From Sulfitobacter sabulilitoris (GTDB lineage Bacteria; Pseudomonadota; Alphaproteobacteria; Rhodobacterales; Rhodobacteraceae): DNA of 64,000 bases. The notes under the pieces are model-generated. The model was not told the DNA's origin and did not search any database. It worked only from the letters and a program-made list of their open reading frames with translations. Each line of letters starts with the position of its first letter. Position 1 is the stretch's first letter. Positions 8,077 through 17,061 of this stretch are shown here, piece by piece. Location: positions 221,672 through 285,671 of the forward strand of contig NZ_VANS01000003.1 in assembly GCF_005887615.1 (NCBI RefSeq), written 5' to 3'. Position numbers and translations under genes: made by a program.

Positions 8077-8849
8077 GTTTCGATTTCACCGGCAAGACGG
8101 CTGTCGTCACCGGGGCGGCGGGTGGCATCGGGCGCGCGGTGTGCCTGTCGCTGGCGCGCGCCGGTGCGCGCGTCGTCGCGGTGGATCTGTCGGCGCAGGC
8201 CGGAGAGCAGACCGCCGCCTCGGTCCGCGACGCGGGTGGAGAGGCGATCTTTGTCGCGGGCGACGTGGCGCGGCCCGATGATCACGCCGCCTATGTCGCG
8301 GCCGCGACGCAAGCCTGGGGCGGCATCGACATCTTCATGAACAACGCCGGCTGGCAGGGCGACATCAAGCCCGTCATCGATTACCCGGTCGAGGTCTTCG
8401 ACAAGGTCATGGCGATCAACGTGCGCGGCGTGTTCCTGGGGTTGCAGAATGTGCTGCCCGTGATGATCGCCCAGGGCTCGGGCGCGGTGGTCAATACCGC
8501 CTCGCTGGGCTCCTACATCGGGACACGCAACCTTGCCCCCTATTCGGCCAGCAAACACGCCGTGATGGGCCTGACCAAATCCGCCGCGCTGGAGGTCGCC
8601 CGCAAGGGCGTGCGGATCAATGCGATATGCCCCGGCCCCGTCGATACCGAAATGCTGCGCGATATCGAGGCGGGCCAGTCACCGCAGGACGCCGAGGCGC
8701 TGCGCGCCAAGCGGGCCGCCTCTATCCCCGATGGCCGCTATGCGGAGGCCGAAGAGGTCGCGGACCTGATGCTGTACCTTGTGTCCGATCACGCCCGCCA
8801 CATCACCGGCCAGGGCATTCACGTCAACGGAGGAGCATATGCCATCTGA
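8073..8849 (+). CDS. SDR family NAD(P)-dependent oxidoreductase
   Basis: A 258-residue classical short-chain dehydrogenase. It has the cofactor motif TGAAGGIG, NNAG, the catalytic YSASK and PGPVDTEM. An acidic residue after the second strand (VAVDLS) favours NAD over NADP. The start overlaps the monooxygenase stop (ATGA), and the end overlaps the next gene by 11 bp, so translation is probably coupled. In this context it likely oxidises a secondary alcohol to the ketone used by the monooxygenase, or a 3-hydroxyacyl-CoA. The sequence does not decide between these. Confidence 0.94.
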   Translation: MSFDFTGKTAVVTGAAGGIGRAVCLSLARAGARVVAVDLSAQAGEQTAASVRDAGGEAIFVAGDVARPDDHAAYVAAATQAWGGIDIFMNNAGWQGDIKPVIDYPVEVFDKVMAINVRGVFLGLQNVLPVMIAQGSGAVVNTASLGSYIGTRNLAPYSASKHAVMGLTKSAALEVARKGVRINAICPGPVDTEMLRDIEAGQSPQDAEALRAKRAASIPDGRYAEAEEVADLMLYLVSDHARHITGQGIHVNGGAYAI

Positions 8850-9699
8850 GCGTGGATCAGTCGCCATCGTCGGCGGCGGCACGATGGGTGTCGGGCTGCT
8901 GTATGTCTTTGCCGCCGCGGGATACGACATGATACTGGTCGAGCCCGACACGGCCAAGGCCGCGGCCGCGGCCCGCCGCCTGCAAGACGCCGTCGAAATC
9001 GGTCTGGCGCGTGGCAAGCTGACCGAGGCGCAGGCACGGGCGATCACCCAGGGGTATCGCCGCATCGACGCGGCAAAGGCGCTGCCCGAGAATGCCGCGC
9101 TGGTGGTCGAAACCGTGCCCGAGCGGCTGGAGCTGAAGCACGCCGTGCTGGCCGATATCGCCGCGCGCCGTCCTCGGATCATCGCGACCAACACCAGCGC
9201 CCTGTCCATCGACATGCTCGCCGCGGCGGTGTCCGATCCGACGACTTTCGTGGGCATGCACTTCTTCAACCCGGTCTGGTCGCTGCCGCTGGTCGAGATC
9301 GTGCGCGGCGCCGCCACGAGCGAGGCGACCCTGGATGCCGCGCGCGCCTTTGCCGGAACCATCGGCAAGTCGGCGATCACCGTGACGGACACGCCGGGCT
9401 TTGCGACCAGCAGGCTGGACCTCATCGCCGCGATGGAGGCGATCCGCATGGTTGAGGCGGGGGTCGCATCGGCCGAGGACATAGACCGCGCGATGGTGGT
9501 GGCCTACCGGCACCCCATCGGGCCGCTGCGCTTGAGCGATATCGTCGGACTGGACGTCCGGCTCGACATCGCCCGCAGCCTGAGCGCGTCGCTTGGCCCG
9601 CGCTATGCCCCGCCGCGCCTGCTCGAGGAAATGGTGGAACGGGGCGAGCTGGGTCAGAAGACCGGGCGTGGATTTTTCGATTGGACAGAGGCGGCATGA
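8839..9699 (+). CDS. 3-hydroxyacyl-CoA dehydrogenase family protein
   Basis: A 286-residue two-domain NAD-dependent enzyme oxidising an (S)-3-hydroxyacyl-CoA to the 3-keto form. The N-terminal Rossmann motif is VAIVGGGTMGVG, with an acidic residue after strand 2 (LVEPD). The catalytic histidine lies in GMHFFNPVW, and the C-terminal helical domain ends in GQKTGRGFFDW. The ATG is preceded by GGAGG, lies within the end of the SDR gene and is clearly the right start. It has the normal length for a single-function enzyme (FadB2/PaaH type). It supplies the third step of a beta-oxidation cycle together with the hydratase and acyl-CoA dehydrogenase of this operon. Confidence 0.92.
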   Translation: MPSERGSVAIVGGGTMGVGLLYVFAAAGYDMILVEPDTAKAAAAARRLQDAVEIGLARGKLTEAQARAITQGYRRIDAAKALPENAALVVETVPERLELKHAVLADIAARRPRIIATNTSALSIDMLAAAVSDPTTFVGMHFFNPVWSLPLVEIVRGAATSEATLDAARAFAGTIGKSAITVTDTPGFATSRLDLIAAMEAIRMVEAGVASAEDIDRAMVVAYRHPIGPLRLSDIVGLDVRLDIARSLSASLGPRYAPPRLLEEMVERGELGQKTGRGFFDWTEAA

Positions 9700-9718
9700 C
9701 ATGGATGGTGGACACAAC

Positions 9719-10897
9719 ATGGGTTTGACCCTTTTTCAAGGCACACTGGTGGATACGCAGGAGCACCACGCGATGCTTCGCGAGAATGTCGCCAAGCTGG
9801 CCGGCGGTTTTGGCCGCAAGTATTTTCAGGACGCCGTGAAGGAGAACCGCAAACCGACGGAGCTTTGGGATGCGCTGGCCGAGGGCGGGTTCCTCGGTGT
9901 GCATGTCGCCGAAGAATACGGCGGCAGCGGCGGCGGGCTTGCCGATTACAACGTTATCGTCGAGGAAGTGGCCGCGCAGGGGTGCCCGATCCTGTCGCTG
10001 GTCATCGGATCGATCTGCGCGCCGATCATCGAACAGCATGGCTCCGAGGCGCTGAAACAGGAATGGCTGCCCGGTCTGGCCAGCGGCCAGAAGCGTCTGG
10101 CCTTTGCCATCACCGAACCCGATGCCGGAACCAACACGCACAAGATCACGACCACCGCAAAACGCGATGGCGACGGCTGGTCGATTTCGGGAACCAAATA
10201 CTGGACCTCCGCGGTGGACGAAAGCGAGGCCATCCTGGTGGTCGCGCGCGGTGAGGAACGGGACGACAAGGGACGCGGCAAACTGTCGTTGTTCATCGTG
10301 CCCGCGGATGCCAAAGGCCTGACCCGGACGCCGATCGAGACGGCCTTGCAGGTGCCGGAGACGCAATTCACCATGTTCTTCGATGATGTGAAAATTCCCG
10401 CCGACGCGATCATCGGTCAGGAGGGGCAGGGCATGCGCCATCTTTTCGCGGGGCTGAACCCCGAACGGGTCTGTGCCGCCGCGATCAACAACGGCATCGC
10501 ACGCTATGCCTTGCAGAAGGCCGCGCAATACGCGACCGACCGCAAGGTCTGGGACGTGCCGATCGGCGCGCATCAGGGCGTGTCGCACCCGCTGGCCAAG
10601 GCCTATGTGGCGGTGCAGCAGGCCCGCCTGATGACGGCGCGCGCGGCGGAGCTGTTCGACCAGGGGTCGCCCGAGGCGGGAGAAGCCGCCAACATGGCCA
10701 AATTCGCCGCCGCCGATGCGTCGCTGGAAGCGCTGGATCAGGCGATCCAGACACATGGCGGCAATGGCATGGCGCTGGAATACGGGCTGGCGGACCTGTG
10801 GTTTATCGCCCGTCTGCACAAGACGGCCCCGGTCAGCCGCGAGATGATTCTCAATTTTCTTGCCCAGCACAGCCTCGGGCTGCCCAAGAGCTATTGA
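9719..10897 (+). CDS. Acyl-CoA dehydrogenase with non-canonical catalytic position
   Basis: A 392-residue flavoprotein that should introduce an alpha,beta double bond into an acyl-CoA. The family motifs FAITEPDAGTNTHK and ISGTKYWTS are present. At the C-terminus, where many family members have the catalytic Glu in a YEGTSE-like motif, the aligned segment is RLHKTAPVSREM, with Pro at that position. Such proteins may use a Glu on another helix or dehydrogenate an unusual acyl group. ATGs at 9701 and 9719 are both possible; the latter has GGTGG upstream. It follows the 3-hydroxyacyl-CoA dehydrogenase directly and its TGA overlaps the next ATG. Confidence 0.9.
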   Translation: MGLTLFQGTLVDTQEHHAMLRENVAKLAGGFGRKYFQDAVKENRKPTELWDALAEGGFLGVHVAEEYGGSGGGLADYNVIVEEVAAQGCPILSLVIGSICAPIIEQHGSEALKQEWLPGLASGQKRLAFAITEPDAGTNTHKITTTAKRDGDGWSISGTKYWTSAVDESEAILVVARGEERDDKGRGKLSLFIVPADAKGLTRTPIETALQVPETQFTMFFDDVKIPADAIIGQEGQGMRHLFAGLNPERVCAAAINNGIARYALQKAAQYATDRKVWDVPIGAHQGVSHPLAKAYVAVQQARLMTARAAELFDQGSPEAGEAANMAKFAAADASLEALDQAIQTHGGNGMALEYGLADLWFIARLHKTAPVSREMILNFLAQHSLGLPKSY

Positions 10898-12447
10898 TGA
10901 TGCACTCCGCGCAGGACCATAGCACGGAGATGGGCACCTTTGCCGAGGTGATCCGAACCCATGCCGCAACGCGCGGAGATGCCCCCGCGCTCAGCTTCGA
11001 GGGCCGCACCCAGACCTTTGCCGAGCTTGATGCCGCAAGCTCGCGGGCGGCGAACATGCTGCTGGCTCAGGGCGTGGTCAAAGGCGACCGCGTCGCGATC
11101 CTGACCCGGAACCGACCGGAATATTTCGAACTGATCCTGGCCTGTTCCAAGATCGGCGCCATCGTGGCCGGGCTGAACTGGCGCCTGGCGCCGGTCGAAA
11201 TCGCCGCAATCCTGAAAGGCTGCGCGCCCAGGGTCGTTCTGACCAGCAGCCAGGACGCCGGATTGCTGGTCAAGGCGCCCGGCCACGTGGTGGTGAGCCT
11301 CGACACCGATTACCCCGCCCTGCGCGATGCGGCCCCGGCCGACGATCCCGGCCACCGCGGTGCGCCCGAAGAGCCTGTCCTGCTGCTCTACACATCTGGA
11401 ACCACGGGCCTGCCCAAGGGCGTGACGCTGACCAATCGAAACATGTCCTATACCTACAGGCTTGCCACCGAAAGCTGGGGCATGTCGCCCGACAGCGTCA
11501 ACCTGGTGGCGATGCCGATGTTTCACATCGGCGGCTGTGGCTATGGGTCGTCCACCTTCATGGCGGGCGGGCACACCGTATTGATGGCCGAAGTCGATGT
11601 CGCCCGCGCCATCGAACTGGTCGCCGCGCATGGCGTGACGCACACGTTCCTCGTGCCCACGGTGGTGCAGTCGCTGTTGAACGTACCTGGGATCGAGCAA
11701 GCGGACCTGTCCAGCATGCAACTGCTGATGTACGGTGCCGCCCCCATCGGCGACGTGCTGCTGAGCCGCGCGATGGAAGTGCTGCGATGCCAGTTCATGC
11801 ACGCCTACGGCATGACCGAAGCGGCGGGAACCGTCGTCGTGTTGCGCCCCGAGGATCACGCGCTCACGGGGCCCAAGGCCGCCTTGCTGAAATCCTGCGG
11901 GCGCGCCCTGCCGTGGGTGGATTTGCGCGTGATCGACCCCGATACGCAGACCGACGCCGGCGTGGGCAAGCCCGGAGAGATCTGGCTGCGCTCGCCGATG
12001 ATGACGCGGGGCTACTGGAACGCGCCCGACGCCACCCGCGAGGCGATCACGCCGGACGGTTGGTTTCGCACGGGCGACGCCGCCTATCTGGACGGCGACG
12101 GCTATGTCTACCTGTTCGACCGCTTCAAGGACATGATCATTTCGGGCGGGGAAAACATCTATCCCGCCGAGATCGAAAACGTGCTGAACGCCCACGAAGG
12201 CATCCGCGAGTGCGGTGTCATCGGCGTGGCGCATGAAAAATGGGGGGAAACCCCGCTGGCGGTGGTTGTCCCGAAGGACGGCGCTCAGGTCAGCGCGGAA
12301 GGGATCATCGCCTTCTGCCGCGATCGGCTGGCGCATTACAAATGCCCCACGCGGGTGGAATTCGCCGACACCTTGCCCCGCAACGCCTCTGGAAAGCTGC
12401 TCAAGCACGAGATGCGCAAGGCATACAAGGGGCCGGCCGATGCTTGA
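10897..12447 (+). CDS. Long-chain-type acyl-CoA synthetase (AMP-dependent)
   Basis: A 516-residue ANL-family ligase making acyl-CoA from a free acid, ATP and CoA. Motifs are YTSGTTGLPKG, the helix AYGMTE, DGWFRTGDAAYLDGDGY, DRFKDMIISGGENIYPAEIE and an intact A10 lysine (NASGKLLK). Unlike the first synthetase of the island, nothing critical is missing. The start is coupled to the dehydrogenase stop (TGATG). It overlaps the next gene by 8 bp. It may activate the hydroxy acid released after ester or lactone hydrolysis, while the other synthetase activates the imported acid, or the reverse. Confidence 0.94.
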   Translation: MMHSAQDHSTEMGTFAEVIRTHAATRGDAPALSFEGRTQTFAELDAASSRAANMLLAQGVVKGDRVAILTRNRPEYFELILACSKIGAIVAGLNWRLAPVEIAAILKGCAPRVVLTSSQDAGLLVKAPGHVVVSLDTDYPALRDAAPADDPGHRGAPEEPVLLLYTSGTTGLPKGVTLTNRNMSYTYRLATESWGMSPDSVNLVAMPMFHIGGCGYGSSTFMAGGHTVLMAEVDVARAIELVAAHGVTHTFLVPTVVQSLLNVPGIEQADLSSMQLLMYGAAPIGDVLLSRAMEVLRCQFMHAYGMTEAAGTVVVLRPEDHALTGPKAALLKSCGRALPWVDLRVIDPDTQTDAGVGKPGEIWLRSPMMTRGYWNAPDATREAITPDGWFRTGDAAYLDGDGYVYLFDRFKDMIISGGENIYPAEIENVLNAHEGIRECGVIGVAHEKWGETPLAVVVPKDGAQVSAEGIIAFCRDRLAHYKCPTRVEFADTLPRNASGKLLKHEMRKAYKGPADA

Positions 12448-13240
12448 TAACGCGCAGCCACCGACGGCCCTTGGCCTCTTGCGCCGCTGGGTGGTGGATT
12501 ACTTCAACCGCCATGACGCCGCGGCCTGCGCCGACTTCATCGTGCCGGACTACAGCCTGCACATCGGCGATACCGTGTTTCGCGGGCGTGATACCGAATG
12601 GCTGCCGGCGGTGGACGTGCAGATGAAACTGTTTCCCGGTCTTGCGATGACGGTGCATCAGACCCTGTCCGGCCCGGACTGGGCGGCGGCCTATTTCAGC
12701 GAGCATGGCGCAAGCAAGGGCCGCGCGGCGGTCTGGTCCGGCATCGCCATCTACCGCACCGACGGGACGCGGCTGGTCTCCTGTGTCGCGCAGGAAGACT
12801 ACATGACGCGCCAGCGCCAGTTGAAATCGGGCCTCGCCGATCCGGCGGAGCCGCCCGCCGTGGCCCCCTGGGACGGCGCGGAAGGCACGCCCGATCCGGA
12901 CGCCGAAGCCGTCGTGCGGGATTGGCTCGGCGCCGATTGGCCGTTGGATCATCCCGCGATCCGGGTCGATGACGAACACATCACCGGCACGCCGCTGCGG
13001 TTCGCCACGAGGTCGGTCGATGTCCGGTCGCTGCACTCCGCAGATGGCCATGTGGTGTTTCACGCGGTGTATCACGGCCAGTACCAGGGCGGCTTGCCCA
13101 AGGTCGATCCGACCGGGCAGGCGGCGCATCTGCATTGCAACGGCATGTTGCGCGTCGAGGATGGCAAGGTATCGTCGGGCCGGATCATCCGCGACCGGCT
13201 CGCCCTTCGGGTGCTTTTGCGCGAAAGAGGCGGCCAATGA
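12440..13240 (+). CDS. Tandem SnoaL-like (NTF2-fold) protein
   Basis: A 266-residue protein that appears to contain two SnoaL/NTF2-like units: residues about 8-125 (WVVDYFNRHDAAACADFIVPDY, then HIGD and FRGRD) and about 150-260 (HITGTPLRF, VVFHAVYHGQYQGG, SSGRIIRDRLAL). NTF2-like folds in catabolic operons act as isomerases, hydratases, cyclases or binding subunits, so no precise reaction can be named. The last unit ends in the typical SnoaL phrase about a residual alternating strand and basic C-terminus. It overlaps the synthetase by 8 bp and the hydratase by ATGA, so it belongs to the operon. Confidence 0.75.
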   Translation: MLDNAQPPTALGLLRRWVVDYFNRHDAAACADFIVPDYSLHIGDTVFRGRDTEWLPAVDVQMKLFPGLAMTVHQTLSGPDWAAAYFSEHGASKGRAAVWSGIAIYRTDGTRLVSCVAQEDYMTRQRQLKSGLADPAEPPAVAPWDGAEGTPDPDAEAVVRDWLGADWPLDHPAIRVDDEHITGTPLRFATRSVDVRSLHSADGHVVFHAVYHGQYQGGLPKVDPTGQAAHLHCNGMLRVEDGKVSSGRIIRDRLALRVLLRERGGQ

Positions 13241-14004
13241 CCGATGCTCCCGTTCTGATCGCGACCGAAGGTGCCACGCTGATCATCACGATCAACCGGC
13301 CTGCGGCCCGCAACGCCATCGACCGCGCCACCACGCTGGCCATCGCCGAGGCCATCGACACGCTGGAGACGGACGACAGGCTGCGCGTCGGGATCCTGAC
13401 CGGTGCGGGCGATCATTTCTGCGCCGGGATGGACCTCAAGGCGTTCCTAAAGGGCGAGCGGGTGGAGATCGAGGGCCGGGGACTTGCCGGTCTGACCGAG
13501 CGGCCGCCGCGCAAACCGCTGATCGCCGCCGTGGAAGGCTACGCACTGGCCGGCGGTTTCGAGATCGCATTGGCCTGCGACATGACCGTGGCCTCGCAAA
13601 CCGCGATGTTCGGCATTCCCGAGGTGCGTCGCGGGTTGATCGCGGGGTCCGGCGGACTGCTGCGCCTGCCGCAGCGGATTCCGCGGCAGATCGCGCTGGA
13701 ATACGCGCTGACGGGCAATTTGATGGACGCGGCCACCGCGCACCGCTGGGGGCTGATCAATCGCCTGACCGAAAGGGGCGGTGCGCTGGACGCGGCGCGC
13801 GCGCTGGCGGCCGAGGTCACCGCCAACGCGCCGCTGGCCGTGGTCGCCACGAAGCAGATCATGGCATCGGCACACAATTGGCCGGCACAGGACGTCTGGC
13901 CGCGCCAGAATGCGATCCTCGAGGCCGTCATCGCGTCGGACGACGCAACCGAAGGGGCCCGCGCCTTCGCCGAGAAACGCAAACCCGATTGGAGTGGCAG
14001 ATGA
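13237..14004 (+). CDS. Enoyl-CoA hydratase (catalytically complete crotonase)
   Basis: A 255-residue crotonase that should hydrate a 2-enoyl-CoA to the 3-hydroxyacyl-CoA. The oxyanion motifs FCAGMDL and GYALAGGFE are visible. Both catalytic glutamates are in place (GGFEIAL and FGIPE). This contrasts with the crotonase at 1049-1840, which lacks both. Start and stop overlap the neighbouring genes by ATGA, placing it between the SnoaL-like gene and the TRAP transporter. It gives this operon one full set of beta-oxidation enzymes apart from a thiolase, which I do not see in the window. Confidence 0.93.
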   Translation: MTDAPVLIATEGATLIITINRPAARNAIDRATTLAIAEAIDTLETDDRLRVGILTGAGDHFCAGMDLKAFLKGERVEIEGRGLAGLTERPPRKPLIAAVEGYALAGGFEIALACDMTVASQTAMFGIPEVRRGLIAGSGGLLRLPQRIPRQIALEYALTGNLMDAATAHRWGLINRLTERGGALDAARALAAEVTANAPLAVVATKQIMASAHNWPAQDVWPRQNAILEAVIASDDATEGARAFAEKRKPDWSGR

Positions 14005-14510
14005 TTGTGCGCCTGTTTTCACTGATTGCCGGATCGCTGGCGGCGCTTGCGCTGCTGGGCATGGCCTTGCTGACGCTGTTCGACGTCGTGGGGCGCAACC
14101 TGCTGCGCCAGCCCGTGCCCGGGGCGACCGAACTGACGGAAATCGGGTTGGTTGCGGTGACCTTCCTGCTTTATCCGCTGATCGCCTATCGGCAATCCCA
14201 TATCTCTGTCGATCTGTTCGATGACTTCATGAGCCCCGCCGTGCGGCGCATCCTCGGCGTTATCGGCAACCTGCTGGGCGGCGCGGTGTTCGCGGTCTTT
14301 GCCTGGCAATTGTGGAAACAGGCCGACCGGTTGATGGGCTACGGCGACGTCACGTCCTACCTGCGCCTGCCGCTGGGGCCCTTCGTCTATTTCATGGCGA
14401 TCGCCAGCGGTGCCACCGTGATCGGGTTTGCCGTGGCGGCCATCGCCACGGCCCTCGGGCGCGACACCACCGACGACACGGGCCAGATCAAATCGCCGGG
14501 GTACGAATGA
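14001..14510 (+). CDS. TRAP transporter small permease subunit (DctQ type)
   Basis: A 169-residue integral membrane protein with four predicted transmembrane segments (about residues 3-24, 45-62, 85-105, 125-148), the usual design of DctQ. It includes the conserved DVVGRN after TM1 and ATELTEIGLVAVTFL before TM2. With the next gene it forms the membrane part of a tripartite ATP-independent periplasmic importer driven by a sodium gradient. It overlaps both neighbours by ATGA. The transporter sits in the catabolic operon, which suggests that it imports the acid degraded by these enzymes. Confidence 0.93.
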   Translation: MIVRLFSLIAGSLAALALLGMALLTLFDVVGRNLLRQPVPGATELTEIGLVAVTFLLYPLIAYRQSHISVDLFDDFMSPAVRRILGVIGNLLGGAVFAVFAWQLWKQADRLMGYGDVTSYLRLPLGPFVYFMAIASGATVIGFAVAAIATALGRDTTDDTGQIKSPGYE

Positions 14511-15808
14511 TGCTGAGCGCGGGTTTGGGATTTCTCGCGGCGCTCGTCCTGATCTTTCTCAGGGTGCCGATCGCCATTGCGCTCGCCGTTGTCGGGTTCA
14601 CCGGCTACGCGATGCTCAACGATGTGGCGCCGGCCTTCAGCGTCATGGGGCTGACCGCGATGGGATCGACGATGTCCTACAATCTTGCGGTGGTGCCGTT
14701 GTTCATCCTGATGGGCAACCTCGTCGCCGGCGCGGGGATCAGCCAGGAACTTTACCGCGCGGCCCAGGTCTATGTCGGGCACCGGCGCGGCGGCCTGGGG
14801 ATCGCCACGATCCTGTCATGCGGGGGCTTTGCCGCCGTCTGCGGGTCAAGTGTGGCGACGGCCGTCACGATGGGGCGGGTGGCGATCCCGTCGATGCGGT
14901 CCTACGGCTATGCCGACAGTCTGAGCACCGCAACCGTCGCCGCCGGCGGCACGCTGGGCATCCTGATCCCGCCCAGCATCATCATGGTGATCTACGGCAT
15001 CACCACCGAAACCCATATCGGCAAGCTGTTCGCGGCGGGCATCGTTCCCGGACTGATCGGCATCGCGGGCTACGCCGCCGCGGTCAACTGGGTGGCGCGC
15101 CGCCATCCCGACCGCGCGCCGCGCGCCGATACCGCGACGCGGGCCGAACGCCTGGACGCGCTGAAAAACGTCTGGGCCGTCTGCGCGCTGTTCGCGCTGG
15201 TGCTGGGCGGCATCTACGGCGGTTTCTTCACCGCGACCGAGGCGTCGGGCATCGGCGCCTGCGGGGCCCTTGCCTTTGCGCTGATGCGGCGGACGCCCCT
15301 GCGCGAACTCGTCGAGATCATGCGGGTGTCGGCGGAAACGACGGCGGTGCTTTTCGCGCTGATCATCGGCGCGTCGATCTTTTCGGAATTCGTCAACCTC
15401 ACCGGCGCGCACCAGGGGATCCTGTCGGTGGTGCGCGATGGCGCGCTGTCGCCGGTGATGGTGATGGTGGTGATTTGCCTGATCTACGTGCTGCTGGGCT
15501 GCGTACTCGACAGCCTCGCGATGATGCTGCTGACGCTGCCGATGTTCTTTCCCATCGTGGTCGGCCTCGGGTTCGATCCGATCTGGTTCGGCATTCTCGT
15601 CGTGATGCTGGTGGAGATCGGCCTGATCACGCCCCCCATCGGAATGAACCTCTTCGTGCTGAAATCCATCCTGCCCGACGTGCGGCTCATGACCATCATC
15701 CGCGGCGTCGTGCCCTTCATTGCCGTCGATATCCTGCGCATTTTGCTGATCGCGCTGATACCGGCGCTCACGCTCTTTCTTCCGGGATTGTTCTTTGGCT
15801 CCGGTTGA
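14507..15808 (+). CDS. TRAP transporter large permease subunit (DctM type)
   Basis: A 433-residue membrane protein with about twelve hydrophobic segments. It has the DctM-type conserved stretches VPLFILMGNL, SCGGFAAVCGSS, AGGTLGILIPPS and TPPIGMNLFVLKS. It carries the solute and sodium through the inner membrane together with DctQ. Start overlaps DctQ (ATGATG; the first ATG is taken). The stop is followed by 77 bp before the binding protein, the largest gap since the monooxygenase, perhaps allowing separate expression of the binding protein. Confidence 0.94.
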   Translation: MMLSAGLGFLAALVLIFLRVPIAIALAVVGFTGYAMLNDVAPAFSVMGLTAMGSTMSYNLAVVPLFILMGNLVAGAGISQELYRAAQVYVGHRRGGLGIATILSCGGFAAVCGSSVATAVTMGRVAIPSMRSYGYADSLSTATVAAGGTLGILIPPSIIMVIYGITTETHIGKLFAAGIVPGLIGIAGYAAAVNWVARRHPDRAPRADTATRAERLDALKNVWAVCALFALVLGGIYGGFFTATEASGIGACGALAFALMRRTPLRELVEIMRVSAETTAVLFALIIGASIFSEFVNLTGAHQGILSVVRDGALSPVMVMVVICLIYVLLGCVLDSLAMMLLTLPMFFPIVVGLGFDPIWFGILVVMLVEIGLITPPIGMNLFVLKSILPDVRLMTIIRGVVPFIAVDILRILLIALIPALTLFLPGLFFGSG

Positions 15809-15885
15809 AACCCATGTGCAGGCCCGCACGGGATCACGGCCTGCAACGGATGACGAACGATCCTATTCAGACTGGGAGGAATGAA

Positions 15886-16917
15886 ATGCTACACACCACA
15901 CTGAAAAGCCTGACGGCGGGCGTTTTCGCGGCGACCTGCGCTTTTGCGTCCAGCGCCACGGCGCAGGACACCGTGCTGAAATATTCGTCGTGGTTCCCCG
16001 AGAGCCATTCGACGAACACCGTGCTGAAGGCATGGATCGAAGACGTCGAAGCGGCGACCGAGGGCCGCGTCACCGTCGAATACCTGCCGAAGACCGTGCA
16101 GACCCCGCGCGACCAGTTCGACGTGGTCGTCGATGGGCTTGCCGATATCGTCATCGTGCTTCCGGGCTATACTCCCGGTCGTTTCCCGGTGCTCGAAATC
16201 GGTGAACTGCCACTGCTCGTGTCCACCGACGAGGCGACGCTGGCGCCGGCGTTCTACACGCTCTACGAGACGGAAATCGCACCGGCCGAGCCCTTCAAGG
16301 GCGCGCAGGTTCTGACGACCTGGGCCTCCGCCCCGACGCATATCGCGACCAAGCCCGGCCCGATCACGTCGATGGAGCAGATGAAGGGCCTGAAAATCCG
16401 CGCACCTTCGGCCACGGCGGGTCTGGTGGTGGATGCAATGGGCGCGGTGACCGTGCAAAAGCCCGTGACGGAAATCTACGAGCTTGCCTCCAGCGGGATC
16501 GTGGACGGCACATTCTTCAGCTACGGGCCGATGATCTCCTGGAAGACCAAGGACATCTTTCAGAACGTCACCGTGATGCCCGGCGGCATGGGTCAATCCG
16601 TGATCGCGGTGCTGATGAACCAGGGCAAATTCGACAGCCTGTCCGAAGCTGACCGGACCGCCATCATGGAGGTCTCGGGCGAGAAGCTGGCGCGCGCGTT
16701 CGGCGCCGCGTGGCAGAATGACGAGGACGTAGCGCTTGCCGATCTGGGTAACCTGACGGTGGTCGAGGCGTCGGATGAATTCCTGGCCGAGTTCAAGCAG
16801 GCCATCGAGCCCGTGGAGGCCGCCTGGGTGGAAAAGGCCAAGGCAGCCGGCTTGGCGGATCCTGCGTCGACGCTTGCCAACTTCCGCGCGTTGCTGGAAG
16901 CCGCGCAAACCAACTGA
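15886..16917 (+). CDS. TRAP transporter substrate-binding protein (DctP type)
   Basis: A 343-residue periplasmic binding protein. It has a signal peptide (residues about 1-26, cleavage after ATAQD-like ASSATAQ). The mature protein begins LKYSSWFPESHSTN, followed by DctP-family segments such as GQVLTTWASAP-like AQVLTTWASAP, IRAPSATAG and GIVDGTFFSY. A strong GGGAGGA precedes the ATG at 15886. The conserved arginine of KIRAPS that binds carboxylates in this family is present, consistent with an organic acid ligand. Last gene of the island; a stable hairpin follows. Confidence 0.94.
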   Translation: MLHTTLKSLTAGVFAATCAFASSATAQDTVLKYSSWFPESHSTNTVLKAWIEDVEAATEGRVTVEYLPKTVQTPRDQFDVVVDGLADIVIVLPGYTPGRFPVLEIGELPLLVSTDEATLAPAFYTLYETEIAPAEPFKGAQVLTTWASAPTHIATKPGPITSMEQMKGLKIRAPSATAGLVVDAMGAVTVQKPVTEIYELASSGIVDGTFFSYGPMISWKTKDIFQNVTVMPGGMGQSVIAVLMNQGKFDSLSEADRTAIMEVSGEKLARAFGAAWQNDEDVALADLGNLTVVEASDEFLAEFKQAIEPVEAAWVEKAKAAGLADPASTLANFRALLEAAQTN

Positions 16918-16938
16918 GGCCCGTCGCCTTTGTGACGC

Positions 16939-16962
16939 GTGGCGCGGTTTTGGCCGCGCCAC
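16939..16962 (+). terminator. Hairpin after the TRAP operon, probable terminator
   Basis: GTGGCGCGG (16939-16947) pairs perfectly with CCGCGCCAC (16954-16962) over a 6-base TTTTGG loop, 22 bp after the DctP stop. Only a weak T-rich tail (TGCGTTTG) follows. It lies between convergent genes. Confidence 0.55.
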
Positions 16963-17061
16963 ATGCGTTTGTGGCAGCCCGCGTGCGTGACAGCGCGCAC
17001 AGACCCTGGTCTGCGGATCGCCGCGCCCGGTCAGCGGGCCGCTCGGCGACAATCGCCCACC

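Noticed and set aside
12440..13240. Reading the SnoaL-like gene as a single nuclear-transport-factor protein with an unrelated tail
   Set aside because: The second half repeats the SnoaL pattern (beta-rich with a terminal basic strand), so a tandem is more likely.
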